Part shown: positions 7,394 through 16,409 of the stretch, one piece after another | Position numbering within the stretch: the first letter of the stretch is position 1 | Layout of the letters: every line of letters starts with the position of its first letter | DNA from: a bacterium | Lineage (GTDB): Bacteria > AUK180 | Direction of reading: 5' to 3' | Assembly (NCBI GenBank): GCA_030622125.1 | Contig: JAUXGM010000006.1 | Span: 1-31,020, forward strand | Length of the DNA stretch: 31,020 bases | Translations under genes and position numbers: made by a program | Notes under the pieces: model-generated | Database searches by the model: none | What the model was told of the DNA's origin: nothing | What the model saw: the letters and a program-made list of their open reading frames with translations, nothing else

Positions 7394-8398
7394 TCAACTA
7401 TTTACTGCCTCTATCCTCTTTTTTATCCTATCAATTATTTCTTCCTTTTTAATCCCTTTTGCCTGTGCGGAAAAATTAAGGATAATACGATGCTTTAAGA
7501 CGGGAAGCAAGAGTTCATTAACATCTTCGTCCGCAACAACGGTATGTCCTTTTAATAATGCATTTGCCTTTGCTGCCTGCATTAAATATTGACTTGCCCG
7601 TGGTCCTGCTCCCCAGAGAATGTATTCTTTTACAAAATCCAGTTTGCTTTTATCAGGCCTTGTACTTTGAATGAGTTTTACAATTTTTTTGATCATTGTA
7701 TTAGATATTTCAATATTGTCAATAAATTTTATATAAGAGATGAGTGTTTTTCCGTTAACCAATGGCGATAGTTTTATATCTTCAATCTTCGGATAATTTT
7801 TTGTAATATTGAATTCATCATCAGAGGTCGGATAATCCATTTCAATATTAAAAAGAAATCTATCCAATTCCGCTTCGGGTAATGGATAAGTACCTTCCTG
7901 TTCAATTGGATTTTGTGTGGCAAAAACAAAAAAAGGAATTGGTAGATTATAATTTTTTCCGGCAATTGTAACATTTTTTTCTTCCATTGCCTGCAACAGA
8001 GCAGATTGGGTTTTTGGCGGTGTCCTATTTATCTCATCTGCAAGTATAAGATTTGCAAATATTGGACCTTTATGGAATTTAAATTGTTTTTCCTTTTCCT
8101 TGAATTCTATAAGTTCTGCTCCTATAATATCAGAGGGCATTAAATCAGGAGTGAATTGAATTCTGGAGAATTTGACATCAAAAAGCGTTGAAAGATTTCT
8201 AATAAGCATCGTTTTTGCAAGTCCTGGAACTCCGGTAATAATTGAATGCCCGTTTGATAGGATCGATATCAATATAAGATTTTTTACATCATGCTGCCCG
8301 ACAATAATTTTACTGATTTCCTTTTTCGTTTTTTTTAAGAAGGTAACGATCTCCTCAAATTTTTGAATTGGTATCTTTTTTACTCTATTATTTTCCAT
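7394..8398 (-). CDS. MoxR-family AAA+ ATPase
   Basis: A 334-aa cytoplasmic AAA+ chaperone-like ATPase. Walker A is GVPGLAKT (56-63), Walker B and the following motif are LILADEINRTPPKTQSALLQAMEE, and the sensor region is FATQNPIEQEGTYPLPEAELDRF, all hallmark MoxR sequences. MoxR proteins usually assist maturation of complexes together with a DUF58 protein and von Willebrand factor A proteins encoded downstream. Here it is the last gene of its run and no such partner follows, since the next feature is the convergent spacer. It overlaps the end of the TPR/NTF2-like gene by 19 bases, so it is co-transcribed with it. Confidence 0.93.
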   Translation of the reverse strand: MENNRVKKIPIQKFEEIVTFLKKTKKEISKIIVGQHDVKNLILISILSNGHSIITGVPGLAKTMLIRNLSTLFDVKFSRIQFTPDLMPSDIIGAELIEFKEKEKQFKFHKGPIFANLILADEINRTPPKTQSALLQAMEEKNVTIAGKNYNLPIPFFVFATQNPIEQEGTYPLPEAELDRFLFNIEMDYPTSDDEFNITKNYPKIEDIKLSPLVNGKTLISYIKFIDNIEISNTMIKKIVKLIQSTRPDKSKLDFVKEYILWGAGPRASQYLMQAAKANALLKGHTVVADEDVNELLLPVLKHRIILNFSAQAKGIKKEEIIDRIKKRIEAVNS

Positions 8399-9396
8399 TT
8401 TCCGTTTTCCTCTTTTATTACAAGCATCATATTTCCATCTATGCTATATTCTCTCCCGAATTTGAATTCCGGTTTGAACAATGTCATATCTTTTCCGTTG
8501 TAAATGCCACTCAATTTATAAGTGAATGTTAAAAATGACTCCTTTTCCGATATCTTTGTTTCATTGACATTTGAAAAAGAAAATTCAATGTTTTGAAAGA
8601 ATAAAAACCAATAATCTTTCCAATAGGAAATAAAATTATCTTTATTTCCAATTGATGAGACAAAGTTATCTGATATCAATGAAGATAATTTTGAACTATC
8701 CTCGGATTCTATTGCTTTTTTAAAAAGCTCCAAAATTTTTTGCTTACCAACACCAATATCCTGTAATTTATTTTCCGTCTCAACTTTTTTTTCAATGGAA
8801 CTATTTAAGATATTATCGATCTTCTTTATGAAATTATCAGCGTTATCCTTTTTTATCTCTTTTATCTTTTTAAATTCCGATCTTGCCGATTCAAAATCTC
8901 CCTTTGACATATAATTAAGTCCTTTTTGATATGATGTCCTATCTGTTGTCCATTGTTCTAATTTTATTCTTATCTCGTCTTTCTTTTTAATATCCAACTT
9001 CTCTAAATCTAAAAAAGAATGATAATATTTTTCACTATAATCATAATCTCTATCCTTTTCACTAATATAACCAAGATAATAGTACGCTACGGCATAATCT
9101 TTGTGGTAATAGATAAGTTCCTTAAGTAACTGCACAGCTCTTTTCTTGTCTTTATCAATCAGAGAAATAGCAAAATTTAACTGTGCTTTTTTGAAATTAT
9201 TCGATATTTCACTTTCCATTTCAGGGGCATAAGACATTACCTTCTTATACTCACTAACAGCGTTTTCAAAATTACCATCTGCAAAGAACTTTTCCGCTAA
9301 TGCCTTATGTTTTTTTGCTTCCGTTCGTAGATTAACACTGTATCCCGCATTGATAAATAAAAAAAAACATACGAAAATTAAATATAATTGTTTCAT
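8380..9396 (-). CDS. Exported TPR protein with NTF2-like C-terminal domain
   Basis: A 338-aa protein. The signal peptide is MKQLYLIFVCFFLFINAGYS, giving a periplasmic or surface location. Residues 25-180 contain TPR-type helices (AEKFFADGNFENAVSEYKKV, then AYYYLGYISEKDRDYDYSEKYY, then GLNYMSKGDFESARSEF). A charged linker leads to about 120 C-terminal residues with the pattern of SnoaL/NTF2-like domains (ILELFKKAIESEDSSKLSSL up to VIKEENGKWKII). No catalytic residues are evident. ATG 9396 overlaps the PHP gene stop (ATGA), with AAGGAG at good spacing, and it overlaps the MoxR gene, so the three form one unit. The role is unknown; TPRs suggest protein contacts. Confidence 0.75.
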   Translation of the reverse strand: MKQLYLIFVCFFLFINAGYSVNLRTEAKKHKALAEKFFADGNFENAVSEYKKVMSYAPEMESEISNNFKKAQLNFAISLIDKDKKRAVQLLKELIYYHKDYAVAYYYLGYISEKDRDYDYSEKYYHSFLDLEKLDIKKKDEIRIKLEQWTTDRTSYQKGLNYMSKGDFESARSEFKKIKEIKKDNADNFIKKIDNILNSSIEKKVETENKLQDIGVGKQKILELFKKAIESEDSSKLSSLISDNFVSSIGNKDNFISYWKDYWFLFFQNIEFSFSNVNETKISEKESFLTFTYKLSGIYNGKDMTLFKPEFKFGREYSIDGNMMLVIKEENGKWKIIE

Positions 9397-10238
9397 ATTT
9401 TCTCCTTGCTACATAAATCCTTACTCATATTTTCAAGTTTATATATCTCTTTTTCTGTGAGTGCTATATTTAGGGAAAAGAAATCTTCATTCAAGTAACC
9501 ATGATAATCAGAGCCACCTGTTATAATAAGATCTTTTTCTCTGGCAAATTCAATATACTTCATAGTTAGCTCTTTATTATGCATTGGATGAAAGACTTCA
9601 AGTCCATCAATCCCGATCTCTAAAAAATAATTTAAGTTCTCAATATTATTTGCAATATATATGCCAGGATGTGCCAGTATAGCGACTCCGCCTGCTTTGT
9701 GAATTACATTTACGGCTGCATTGGTTGAAAAAGGGTATTTAGGCACATTACAAGGACCGTTATCATCAAGGTAAAGATCAAAAGCTTGCTGTACATTTTC
9801 TACTACACCCTGTCTCAAAAGCATCAGTGCAATATGAGGTCTGCCGTAATTTTTTACCCTTAGATTTTTTTTCATTTCTACAAAATCAACCTTAAGATTA
9901 AAAAAATAATCAAGATTTTTTAAGATTCTTTTGATTCTTTTTTCTCGAAAGAATTTCATTTTTTCAAATATCAATAAGAGATCTTTATTCTGCCGATCAA
10001 AAAAATAACCGAGAATATGAAATTCTTGTTTTCCCTTGTATGCAGAAATCTCAACACCGGGAATAATCCGTATATTTAACTTTTTTCCTTCTGAAATCGC
10101 TTCTTCTATTCCATTAACCGTGTCATGATCTGTAATGGAAATAATATCATGTCCGGTTAGCTTTGCATATTTCACAACTGATCTTGGCGATAAAATGCCA
10201 TCAGAGGCAGTGGTATGTAAATGTAAATCTATCTTCAT
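9393..10238 (-). CDS. PHP-domain phosphoesterase (nucleoside bisphosphatase / RNase AM-like)
   Basis: A 281-aa protein from MKIDLHLHTTASDG. Metal ligands of the PHP fold are visible: H6/H8, D13, D37-H38 (ITDHDT), E63 (PGVEIS), H74 (EFHILGY), then ILAHPG and GGSDYHGY near the end. Close relatives hydrolyse 3',5'-nucleoside bisphosphates or trim 5' ends of RNA; which applies here is not decidable. The open frame extends upstream to 10307, but that part is a translation of the tRNA-Gly gene, so I start at ATG 10238. The start lies 12 bases after the tRNA 3' end with only a poor ribosome site. Its stop overlaps the next gene. Confidence 0.88.
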   Translation of the reverse strand: MKIDLHLHTTASDGILSPRSVVKYAKLTGHDIISITDHDTVNGIEEAISEGKKLNIRIIPGVEISAYKGKQEFHILGYFFDRQNKDLLLIFEKMKFFREKRIKRILKNLDYFFNLKVDFVEMKKNLRVKNYGRPHIALMLLRQGVVENVQQAFDLYLDDNGPCNVPKYPFSTNAAVNVIHKAGGVAILAHPGIYIANNIENLNYFLEIGIDGLEVFHPMHNKELTMKYIEFAREKDLIITGGSDYHGYLNEDFFSLNIALTEKEIYKLENMSKDLCSKEKI

Positions 10239-10250
10239 AAAATTTCTAAA

Positions 10251-10322
10251 GCGGGATACGGGGTTCGAACCCGCGACCTTCTGCTTGGGAAGCAGATGCT
10301 CTACCAACTGAGCTAATCCCGC
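10251..10322 (-). tRNA. tRNA-Gly (anticodon CCC)
   Basis: A 72-nt cloverleaf on the minus strand. The acceptor arms GCGGGAT and ATCCCGC pair fully. The D arm is GCTCAGTTGGTAGAGC, the anticodon arm TCTGC-TTCCCAA-GCAGA with anticodon CCC, and the T arm GCGGGTTCGAACCCCG-like with GTTCGAA. No CCA is encoded. It sits two bases after the ExeA-like stop and 12 bases before the PHP start, so it is probably processed from the same transcript. Confidence 0.95.
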
Positions 10323-10324
10323 AC

Positions 10325-11155
10325 CTATATTCCATTTAAATGACCTAAGGATTCCTTTGCTACCGCTGTAACAATATTAGCATTTACAATCCTTGTCCCC
10401 ATATCTTTTGCTCTCCACAAAGTATTTAGACATAGAGTGTTTATTAATCGTGGGATCCCTCTGGATACATTGTAGATAATATCGCAAGCATCATCATCAA
10501 ATATTTCTTCAGAACCTCCGGCAATTCTTAATCTATGATTTATATATGCTTTTACTTCGCCCTGTTGAAGCGGTCCAAGGGTAATTTTTAAGATAACCCT
10601 TTGTGCAAGAGCAGGATCAAGACGCAATGAGTGTTCCAGTTCCGGAATTCCTAAAAGAACAAGATTGATAAGTTTTTGCCCCTGCCCTTCGAGATTCATA
10701 AGTCCTCGCAATTCCTCCATCTGCTCTTTTTTATCAAACATATTGGCTTCATCAATAAGAATAACCGGCTTCACTCCTTTTTCCTGATTAAGAATCAGTA
10801 ATTGTTTATATAAAGCGGATATTGTACCGACAGGATCGGACTCCGATGCGTTGGATACTCCCATATGCTGTGCGATTTGCTTTAATAATAATGCCCCCGC
10901 TACTCCCGTATGAGCAATAATTATTAAGCCGAGCTCATATTCCTTTGGATTTAGGTCTAAGATAAGCCGCCTGGAAAGCATTGATTTTCCCATGCCCGAG
11001 CCACCTATCACAACCGTTAATCCACCCATCGTATCTATTACATATTTAATCTTGTTGAAAGCCGTTCGGTGTTGTACGGAGGAAAAATAATATTTTTCAT
11101 CTACCGTTGTCTTAAAAGGACTCTCTTTAAGGGCAAAAAATTCTTCTATGTTCAT
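10325..11155 (-). CDS. ExeA/GspA-like AAA ATPase
   Basis: A 276-aa cytoplasmic ATPase. It opens with the typical FFALKESPFKTTVDEKYYF, then Walker A GGSGMGKS (51-58), Walker B VILIDEAN (131-138), LRGLMNLEGQG, and LGPLQQGEVKAYINHRLRIAGG with the C-terminal lid RGIPRLINTLC. This matches the ATPase domain of ExeA/GspA, which helps type II secretion or type IV pilus assembly through the cell wall. Classical ExeA adds a membrane helix and a peptidoglycan-binding domain; both are missing here, so the protein is only the ATPase half. It follows the large TPR gene by three bases. The partner TPR protein, rather than a GspB, is its only visible neighbour. Confidence 0.85.
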   Translation of the reverse strand: MNIEEFFALKESPFKTTVDEKYYFSSVQHRTAFNKIKYVIDTMGGLTVVIGGSGMGKSMLSRRLILDLNPKEYELGLIIIAHTGVAGALLLKQIAQHMGVSNASESDPVGTISALYKQLLILNQEKGVKPVILIDEANMFDKKEQMEELRGLMNLEGQGQKLINLVLLGIPELEHSLRLDPALAQRVILKITLGPLQQGEVKAYINHRLRIAGGSEEIFDDDACDIIYNVSRGIPRLINTLCLNTLWRAKDMGTRIVNANIVTAVAKESLGHLNGI

Positions 11156-11158
11156 TTC

Positions 11159-13375
11159 TTACAAAATACTAATTTTAGGGTTCTGTGGAGGCGGTTCATT
11201 ATCATCTTTTTTCGGTTTTTCTTCTTTTTTTTCGGTAACCGGCGGAGCGTTTGTTGGTGTACTTTGAAGTTCATTTATTGTTTCCATTGTAGTTTCATCC
11301 TTATTTACCTCATCGGCAACTGTTTTTTGTCCTATTGGTTCAAGGGTTTCCTTCAATTTTTTAATTATCTTTCCAACTTTTTTAAATCGCGCATTCATTT
11401 GGTAAACTTCAAGATATATTTCAAATGCTTTATGTTTATCTCCAAGACTTTCATAAGCCTTTGCAAGATTAAATTTTAAACTGAGAAGAGCAGCGGGATC
11501 AATATTATCTTTTGCTAATGCCTCATTTAACCATTTAATAGATGCCTCAGGCAACCCTTGATCAAGAAAACATTGTGCCATCATATCGGCTGATGCAATG
11601 TAATAATCCTCTGATTTTGCCGCGATTTGGAAAAGATACAATGCTTTTGAATAGAACCCCATTTGATAATAACCAACTGCCAGATCAAAATTGTCCTTGG
11701 GGGCGGTACCGATAACTTCTGATTGTTTTTCAATAACTCTATCCATCATATCTTCAACACCGCCTTTTCGCATTTCAGTTTCATTTACTGTCACGATCGG
11801 CGTAGATTCCTCTTGTGCTGGTGTTTGTTTGGGAATAGGGGTTTCCTCTGTAAAATTCTTAGGAAGAGAAGTACTTAAATCGGGAGAAACTTCTTCAATC
11901 TCCTCCGAAATTTCAAGATTTGACATTTGCTCAAGGACTTTTTTTCTTTTTTCAATTTCTGCTTTGAATAAAGGTAATTCTTGATCTTTTGGCTTTAACT
12001 TTATTGCTCTTTCGTAAGATTTCAATGCCTCCCCGAATTTCCCTCTATTAGCATATATTTTTATCAAATGTTTAAGATAGGAAATTGCTCTATCATAATC
12101 TCCAATCATCATTGTGCTATCCGCAAGGGTATTTAGTGCAGTTATGTTATTAGGGTCCATAGAAAGTATTATTTTATAATTTTCCTCTGCTTTACTTTCC
12201 AAGCCCGCAGTTATCCGAAATTTATTTGCTTCATCTAATAAATCGGCGATTTTTCTTTTCTTTTCACGATCAACATTTGCGGACGGAATGTCCATATTTA
12301 CAATAGCAGGACCACTTCCAGGGGCGACAGAAGCTGCTTCCTTTACTTCTTTGGGAACTTCTTCTATTCTTATCGGACCGCTTGCTCTCTCTAATGTTCT
12401 TAATCTTTCTAATGCCGGCACATTATTTGGGTCTATTTTAAGTACTTTCTTGAGTAATCTTACCACATCTATCGTGGCACTGGCATCCATTGCACTCTTA
12501 ATTCCTTTTTCATATTTTTCTAAAGCAATATCAATTTTATTATGTTTTTGATAATAATCACCTAACATTTCAAGAGCCGGAACAAAATTGGTACGCTTTG
12601 TTAATAATTGTTGCAATGGAATGAGTGCCCGCTGTTCGCTTCCTGCTGCAATTCTGGTTATTGCTAATTGATAATATGCATCATAGAAAACACTGTTTTT
12701 TGTAATTACTTTCACAAAATATGCTTCGGCGGATACATAATCTTCTTTTTTCTTTGCAATAAGCCCATTTGCAAAGAGCATACTTGCATCATCCGCAATT
12801 TCCGAAAGTGATTTCAATTGCTCTTCGGCTTTATCTATTTGGTCATTATCAAGATAACCGGATATCACCGTTAAGAGTTCGTTTTTTGCCTGATTTTTAT
12901 TTCCCGCCGTCATAAATCTATTCACAAGTTTAAGGTGCAATTCAATATTTTGGGGATCAAGTTTGGTCATTCGTTCATATATATCATCAGAAATACTATC
13001 GTCAAGAGGAGAAACAAGTTCGAGTGCCTTTATATAACAATCAAGTGCTTTTTCGGGTACCCCCTCGTTTTCATATAATTTCCCGAGTTCATAATAGGCA
13101 ATAGCATTCCCCTGATCTATATGGGTGATCTTATTGTATATCCCGATCGCTTTTGTGTATTCTGCTTTTTCAATATATATCTTTGCGACCCTTTGGTACA
13201 TTGAAAAGGCTTGTTTTAAATTTTCTTGTCTTGAATAGATATCTCCAAGTGTATTAAGAGCAATAAGATCGTAAGAATCTATACTTATAACCTTTAAGTA
13301 TTCATTTGTAGCAAGATCAAGGCGTCCCTGTTGGTAATAATTCTGTGCCTTTTGCAATAAGATTCTTTTATCCAT
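11159..13375 (-). CDS. Large cytoplasmic TPR-repeat protein
   Basis: About 738 aa with no signal peptide. TPR units cover most of residues 5-330 (YYQQGRLDLATNEYLKV, AYYELGKLYENEGVPEKALD), resume at about 380-470 after a Pro/Ala/Val linker (IRIEEVPKEVKEAA...), and again at about 565-690 (AVGYYQMGFYSKALYLFQIA). The tail is Lys/Glu/Pro rich. I prefer ATG 13375 (MDKRILL): a predicted promoter would start transcription close to 13385, leaving ATG 13384 at the very 5' end, and GGAAAG lies before 13375. ATG 13384 remains possible. Directly followed by the ExeA-like ATPase, so a scaffold for an envelope machine is a reasonable inference. Confidence 0.85.
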   Translation of the reverse strand: MDKRILLQKAQNYYQQGRLDLATNEYLKVISIDSYDLIALNTLGDIYSRQENLKQAFSMYQRVAKIYIEKAEYTKAIGIYNKITHIDQGNAIAYYELGKLYENEGVPEKALDCYIKALELVSPLDDSISDDIYERMTKLDPQNIELHLKLVNRFMTAGNKNQAKNELLTVISGYLDNDQIDKAEEQLKSLSEIADDASMLFANGLIAKKKEDYVSAEAYFVKVITKNSVFYDAYYQLAITRIAAGSEQRALIPLQQLLTKRTNFVPALEMLGDYYQKHNKIDIALEKYEKGIKSAMDASATIDVVRLLKKVLKIDPNNVPALERLRTLERASGPIRIEEVPKEVKEAASVAPGSGPAIVNMDIPSANVDREKKRKIADLLDEANKFRITAGLESKAEENYKIILSMDPNNITALNTLADSTMMIGDYDRAISYLKHLIKIYANRGKFGEALKSYERAIKLKPKDQELPLFKAEIEKRKKVLEQMSNLEISEEIEEVSPDLSTSLPKNFTEETPIPKQTPAQEESTPIVTVNETEMRKGGVEDMMDRVIEKQSEVIGTAPKDNFDLAVGYYQMGFYSKALYLFQIAAKSEDYYIASADMMAQCFLDQGLPEASIKWLNEALAKDNIDPAALLSLKFNLAKAYESLGDKHKAFEIYLEVYQMNARFKKVGKIIKKLKETLEPIGQKTVADEVNKDETTMETINELQSTPTNAPPVTEKKEEKPKKDDNEPPPQNPKISIL

Positions 13376-13391
13376 GCTTTCCATAAACTAT

Positions 13392-13419
13392 ATTATAAAT
13401 TATATTTATTATTTTGCAA
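13392..13419 (-). promoter_or_regulatory. Predicted promoter of the TPR-ExeA-tRNA-PHP-MoxR run
   Basis: On the minus strand, TTGCAA (13414-13419) and TATAAT (13392-13397) are separated by 16 bases. The expected start is near 13385. This is the only clear promoter in the 51-base gap after the O-antigen-ligase-like gene. The rest of the gap is a run of A on this strand. Confidence 0.45.
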
Positions 13420-13435
13420 GTTTTTTTTTTAATTT

Positions 13436-15874
13436 TTACCACATTTTTTTGTAATTCGGATAATTATCCATATCTGAAATCTTTTTATCCGGCCAAAATT
13501 GGGTTTCAAAAATATCATAGTAAGCAAATACGAAAAGAAAATACTCTTTCAAAGTCAAAATCTTTTTATTTTTCAATTTCTTATAGATTTCTTGCGATCT
13601 TCCTTTACTCCAATTCTTATCCGCTATTTTCCTTGTTATATAATAAACCAATTCTTTTTCGGCTGCATTTTTTATGGGCATTAAATTAAAGAAATATTCG
13701 TTCAAATTAGCCAAAAAAAATTGATTTTTATCAATATTTAGTACTCCAAAGCTATTATGGTAAAGATCATTATGAAGGGTAATAAAAGAATTAAGGTACT
13801 TGAAATCAATCTTTTTGAAATATGTATAAATATCCTTTAATGAATATCCTTTCTTTGTTTTAAACAGATAATTTAATATTGTCCTCTCCTTGTTTGACAA
13901 AAATTGAAGATCGAGAAGATGAAAAACATTTTCTTTTTTATATATTGTTCCGTCGCCAAAACCATATACAGTATAAAAAGGAGTAGACAAAAACTTAAAC
14001 TCGGGAAAAAATGCATACAAAACCATAAGGACATCTATATTCGGTAGATCGTCTTTCAGTGCTTTTTTAAGATAATATGTCGGATTAAAGATATTCTCAT
14101 CTGAATACTTTAATAAAAGGGGGAGGGGAATTAGGAGATCACTTAACCGATATGTCTTTCTTTCATCGATCTCTGAAAACAGATCCGTTTGTTTAATATT
14201 GAATTTTCTTTTGAATAATTTTTCTGACATGGAAATATTTCCTTTTCTATATTGTATAATTGCTTCAATTTCTTTTTCCCGCTTTGAATATTTACCATAC
14301 TTCCTTGCCATATCATAGTTTCCCAACATAATATTTATTGCGGAGACCGATTCATAAGGAATAAAATGCTTATTTAAAAGTGCCTTTCCTTCTCCATATT
14401 TCCCATTATTAAAATATGCGATGGCAAGGCTGTAGTAATTTTCCGAGTGCTTCTCATAGTTTAAAAGTTCCAAAAGTTCCATTTCTATTCTATTCCAATC
14501 ATGTTTTCTATGTAGATCTTTTATTATTAACCTTCTGGTGGATAAAAGTTCCGGAACCATTTTTTTTGATGTATCGAAAATTTGAAATCCTTTTTCAAAA
14601 TTTCCTTTTTCAATCTCTAAATCCGCTTGGAAATTAAGAATAGCCGGGTAAATATCTTCATTTAATGCTTTTTTAATGTAGTTCTCATTATTAAATACCT
14701 TTGCTTTTTCAAAATAAAAAGACGCCTTATTATAAAAAGGATACGATTTGCCTGATTCACCGATAAACTGATATCCATTAACAAAAAACGGTAATAGACA
14801 AAGAGAAAGAGCAAGCCACTTTGAAATTTTGATTTTCTTTTTAAATTCTATAAATTTACTCAAAAGCATCAAAAATAAGAGGGTTGAAATCGGCTGATGG
14901 AGAGGAAAATCATAAAATAGAACAGCTGAATATCCCAAAATGGGCAAAATCCTATTGGTCTTCTTTTTGAAAAGTATTTCTATAATTGCAATAAAAAAGA
15001 CCATAAAAATAATTGCCCCCAAGAATCCATACTCAATAGTAAAATGGAAAAATTCATTGTGTGCTCTTTTTACAAAGATCTTTCGAGTATTTTTATATTT
15101 GAAATCCTTGTTTTCTATTGCCAATGTCTTTTTATATGCAATTGGGAATCTTCCCAATCCTATTCCCAATGGGTAATTTTTTATTGTCTTTACATCCAAC
15201 TTAAATATTTCTCCACGCGTATTTTTGGGATGGTGAATTACAAAAAGAGCGGTGACCATCAAAATTATCATTGAATAATACAAAATTTTCCTATATGTAT
15301 TATTTTTTACTAATGAAAGCAAGACCATAAAGATAAATATTGCTATCGTACCTTTTGAAAGAGTGGCAAGTAATGCTGCAAAAAATATTGTAATAAATAT
15401 CGGATTTTTCTTTTCAACAAAAAAAAGTTCCATCAGGGTAGCCATCATAAAAATTATACCGAGAGAATTGGGATTTCCGATCGTTGAAAAGACCTTTTTT
15501 CCAATCCAGTCGTATTTCCAAAAGCCAAAATCAATCCCGAAAAATTGAAAAATAGCATAAATAGCGGTTATTAAAATTCCAATACGAATCCATTTTAATG
15601 CCTCTTTATCTATTTTGCTTGTTTCAAAGATAATTATAAATAAAAGTATCTGAATAAGACAGAATATGCCAATATATGATGGATTAATGATGATAATAAT
15701 AATTGAAAATATTAAAAGAAATAATGATGGAAGTGATATTTTTTTGAAATTCCCCAGGGAAACCAATGGAATAATAGAAATTAAAAAAAGTTTCGGTATC
15801 AAAAAGGTATCTTTTATGAACGGAACAAAGATAATGATTGAAAATAAGAGAACAATATTACCTATCTTTTTCAT
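13436..15874 (-). CDS. O-antigen ligase / Wzy-like polytopic membrane protein with TPR C-terminal half
   Basis: An 812-aa inner-membrane protein. Residues 1 to about 380 hold roughly ten to twelve membrane helices. The family marks are PLGIGLGRFPIAY and, after a periplasmic loop, HNEFFHFTIEYGFLGAIIF, the classical Wzy_C/WaaL signature. These enzymes transfer or polymerise glycans on lipid carriers; bacterial pilin ligases look the same. Residues from about 385 to 520 resemble TPRs (YYSLAIAYFNNGKYGEGKALL), which are common on this family. The last about 250 residues have no motif I recognise. It overlaps the preceding small gene by 17 bases and ends the dnaN-gyr transcription run. No glycosyltransferase genes are nearby. 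Confidence 0.8.
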   Translation of the reverse strand: MKKIGNIVLLFSIIIFVPFIKDTFLIPKLFLISIIPLVSLGNFKKISLPSLFLLIFSIIIIIINPSYIGIFCLIQILLFIIIFETSKIDKEALKWIRIGILITAIYAIFQFFGIDFGFWKYDWIGKKVFSTIGNPNSLGIIFMMATLMELFFVEKKNPIFITIFFAALLATLSKGTIAIFIFMVLLSLVKNNTYRKILYYSMIILMVTALFVIHHPKNTRGEIFKLDVKTIKNYPLGIGLGRFPIAYKKTLAIENKDFKYKNTRKIFVKRAHNEFFHFTIEYGFLGAIIFMVFFIAIIEILFKKKTNRILPILGYSAVLFYDFPLHQPISTLLFLMLLSKFIEFKKKIKISKWLALSLCLLPFFVNGYQFIGESGKSYPFYNKASFYFEKAKVFNNENYIKKALNEDIYPAILNFQADLEIEKGNFEKGFQIFDTSKKMVPELLSTRRLIIKDLHRKHDWNRIEMELLELLNYEKHSENYYSLAIAYFNNGKYGEGKALLNKHFIPYESVSAINIMLGNYDMARKYGKYSKREKEIEAIIQYRKGNISMSEKLFKRKFNIKQTDLFSEIDERKTYRLSDLLIPLPLLLKYSDENIFNPTYYLKKALKDDLPNIDVLMVLYAFFPEFKFLSTPFYTVYGFGDGTIYKKENVFHLLDLQFLSNKERTILNYLFKTKKGYSLKDIYTYFKKIDFKYLNSFITLHNDLYHNSFGVLNIDKNQFFLANLNEYFFNLMPIKNAAEKELVYYITRKIADKNWSKGRSQEIYKKLKNKKILTLKEYFLFVFAYYDIFETQFWPDKKISDMDNYPNYKKMW

Positions 15875-16409
15875 CGCTTATAAAAAACTCTTTTTTGTTA
15901 TAATCATAGTAAAAATAAGATCTTTTCCCTTGATATTTAAATACGGGACCCATAATGGTAAGATTTAAAGACAACTGATTATTGATTCTAAGGGGTTTAA
16001 AATCAATATATGAATAGGGAATTCTTTTTATTTTATGATACTCTTTTAATTCATTCCATGAGGAGGGAAAATGATCATATTCATAGACAAAATTTTCCAT
16101 TGCTGCGGATGCTTTATAAAGCACCTTTTTATCCCTTGATATGATTGTATTTAATGGCAAAAAAAATCTAAGCGGAATTGGAAATAAATATAAAAAAAGG
16201 ATAATTAAAGTAATATATTTTTTTCTTTTCAAAAAATAGATCAAAAAAAGAGGGATAATAATAAAAAAATTGAGAATTGTCAAGATCTTTATTATAAAAA
16301 ATGGTAGTAAAAATTTCATTACATTCAAAAGAATTCCATTTATCAATACAAGGATAAATCCAATTAAGGGGAAATTATTTTTTGAGTTCGACAATTGTAA
16401 CTCCTGCAT
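15858..16409 (-). CDS. Small polytopic membrane protein, function unknown
   Basis: A 183-aa protein with about four hydrophobic helices in residues 13-95 (for example FLLPFFIIKILTILNFFIII), then a soluble domain beginning KASAAMENFVYEYDHFPSSWNELKEY. The latter pattern (a long helix, then YP/FP-x-s-W-eL) recalls pseudopilin-like or DUF domains that follow prepilin helices, but I do not assign a family. It overlaps mutS2 by 35 bases and the ligase-like gene by 17. ATG 16409 lacks a good ribosome site; a TTG at 16394 preceded by AGGAG is an alternative start that would cut five residues. It probably works with the ligase-like protein. Confidence 0.6.
   Translation of the reverse strand: MQELQLSNSKNNFPLIGFILVLINGILLNVMKFLLPFFIIKILTILNFFIIIPLFLIYFLKRKKYITLIILFLYLFPIPLRFFLPLNTIISRDKKVLYKASAAMENFVYEYDHFPSSWNELKEYHKIKRIPYSYIDFKPLRINNQLSLNLTIMGPVFKYQGKRSYFYYDYNKKEFFISDEKDR

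Noticed and set aside
10239-10307. N-terminal extension of the PHP protein (MVEHLLPKQKVAGSNPVSR...)
   Set aside because: This is the translation of the tRNA-Gly gene; the conserved PHP start MKIDLHLH begins at 10238.
11691-11984. Antisense open frames across the TPR, mutS2, ligase-like and gyr genes
   Set aside because: They mirror the codons of well-supported minus-strand genes and show no motif or ribosome site.
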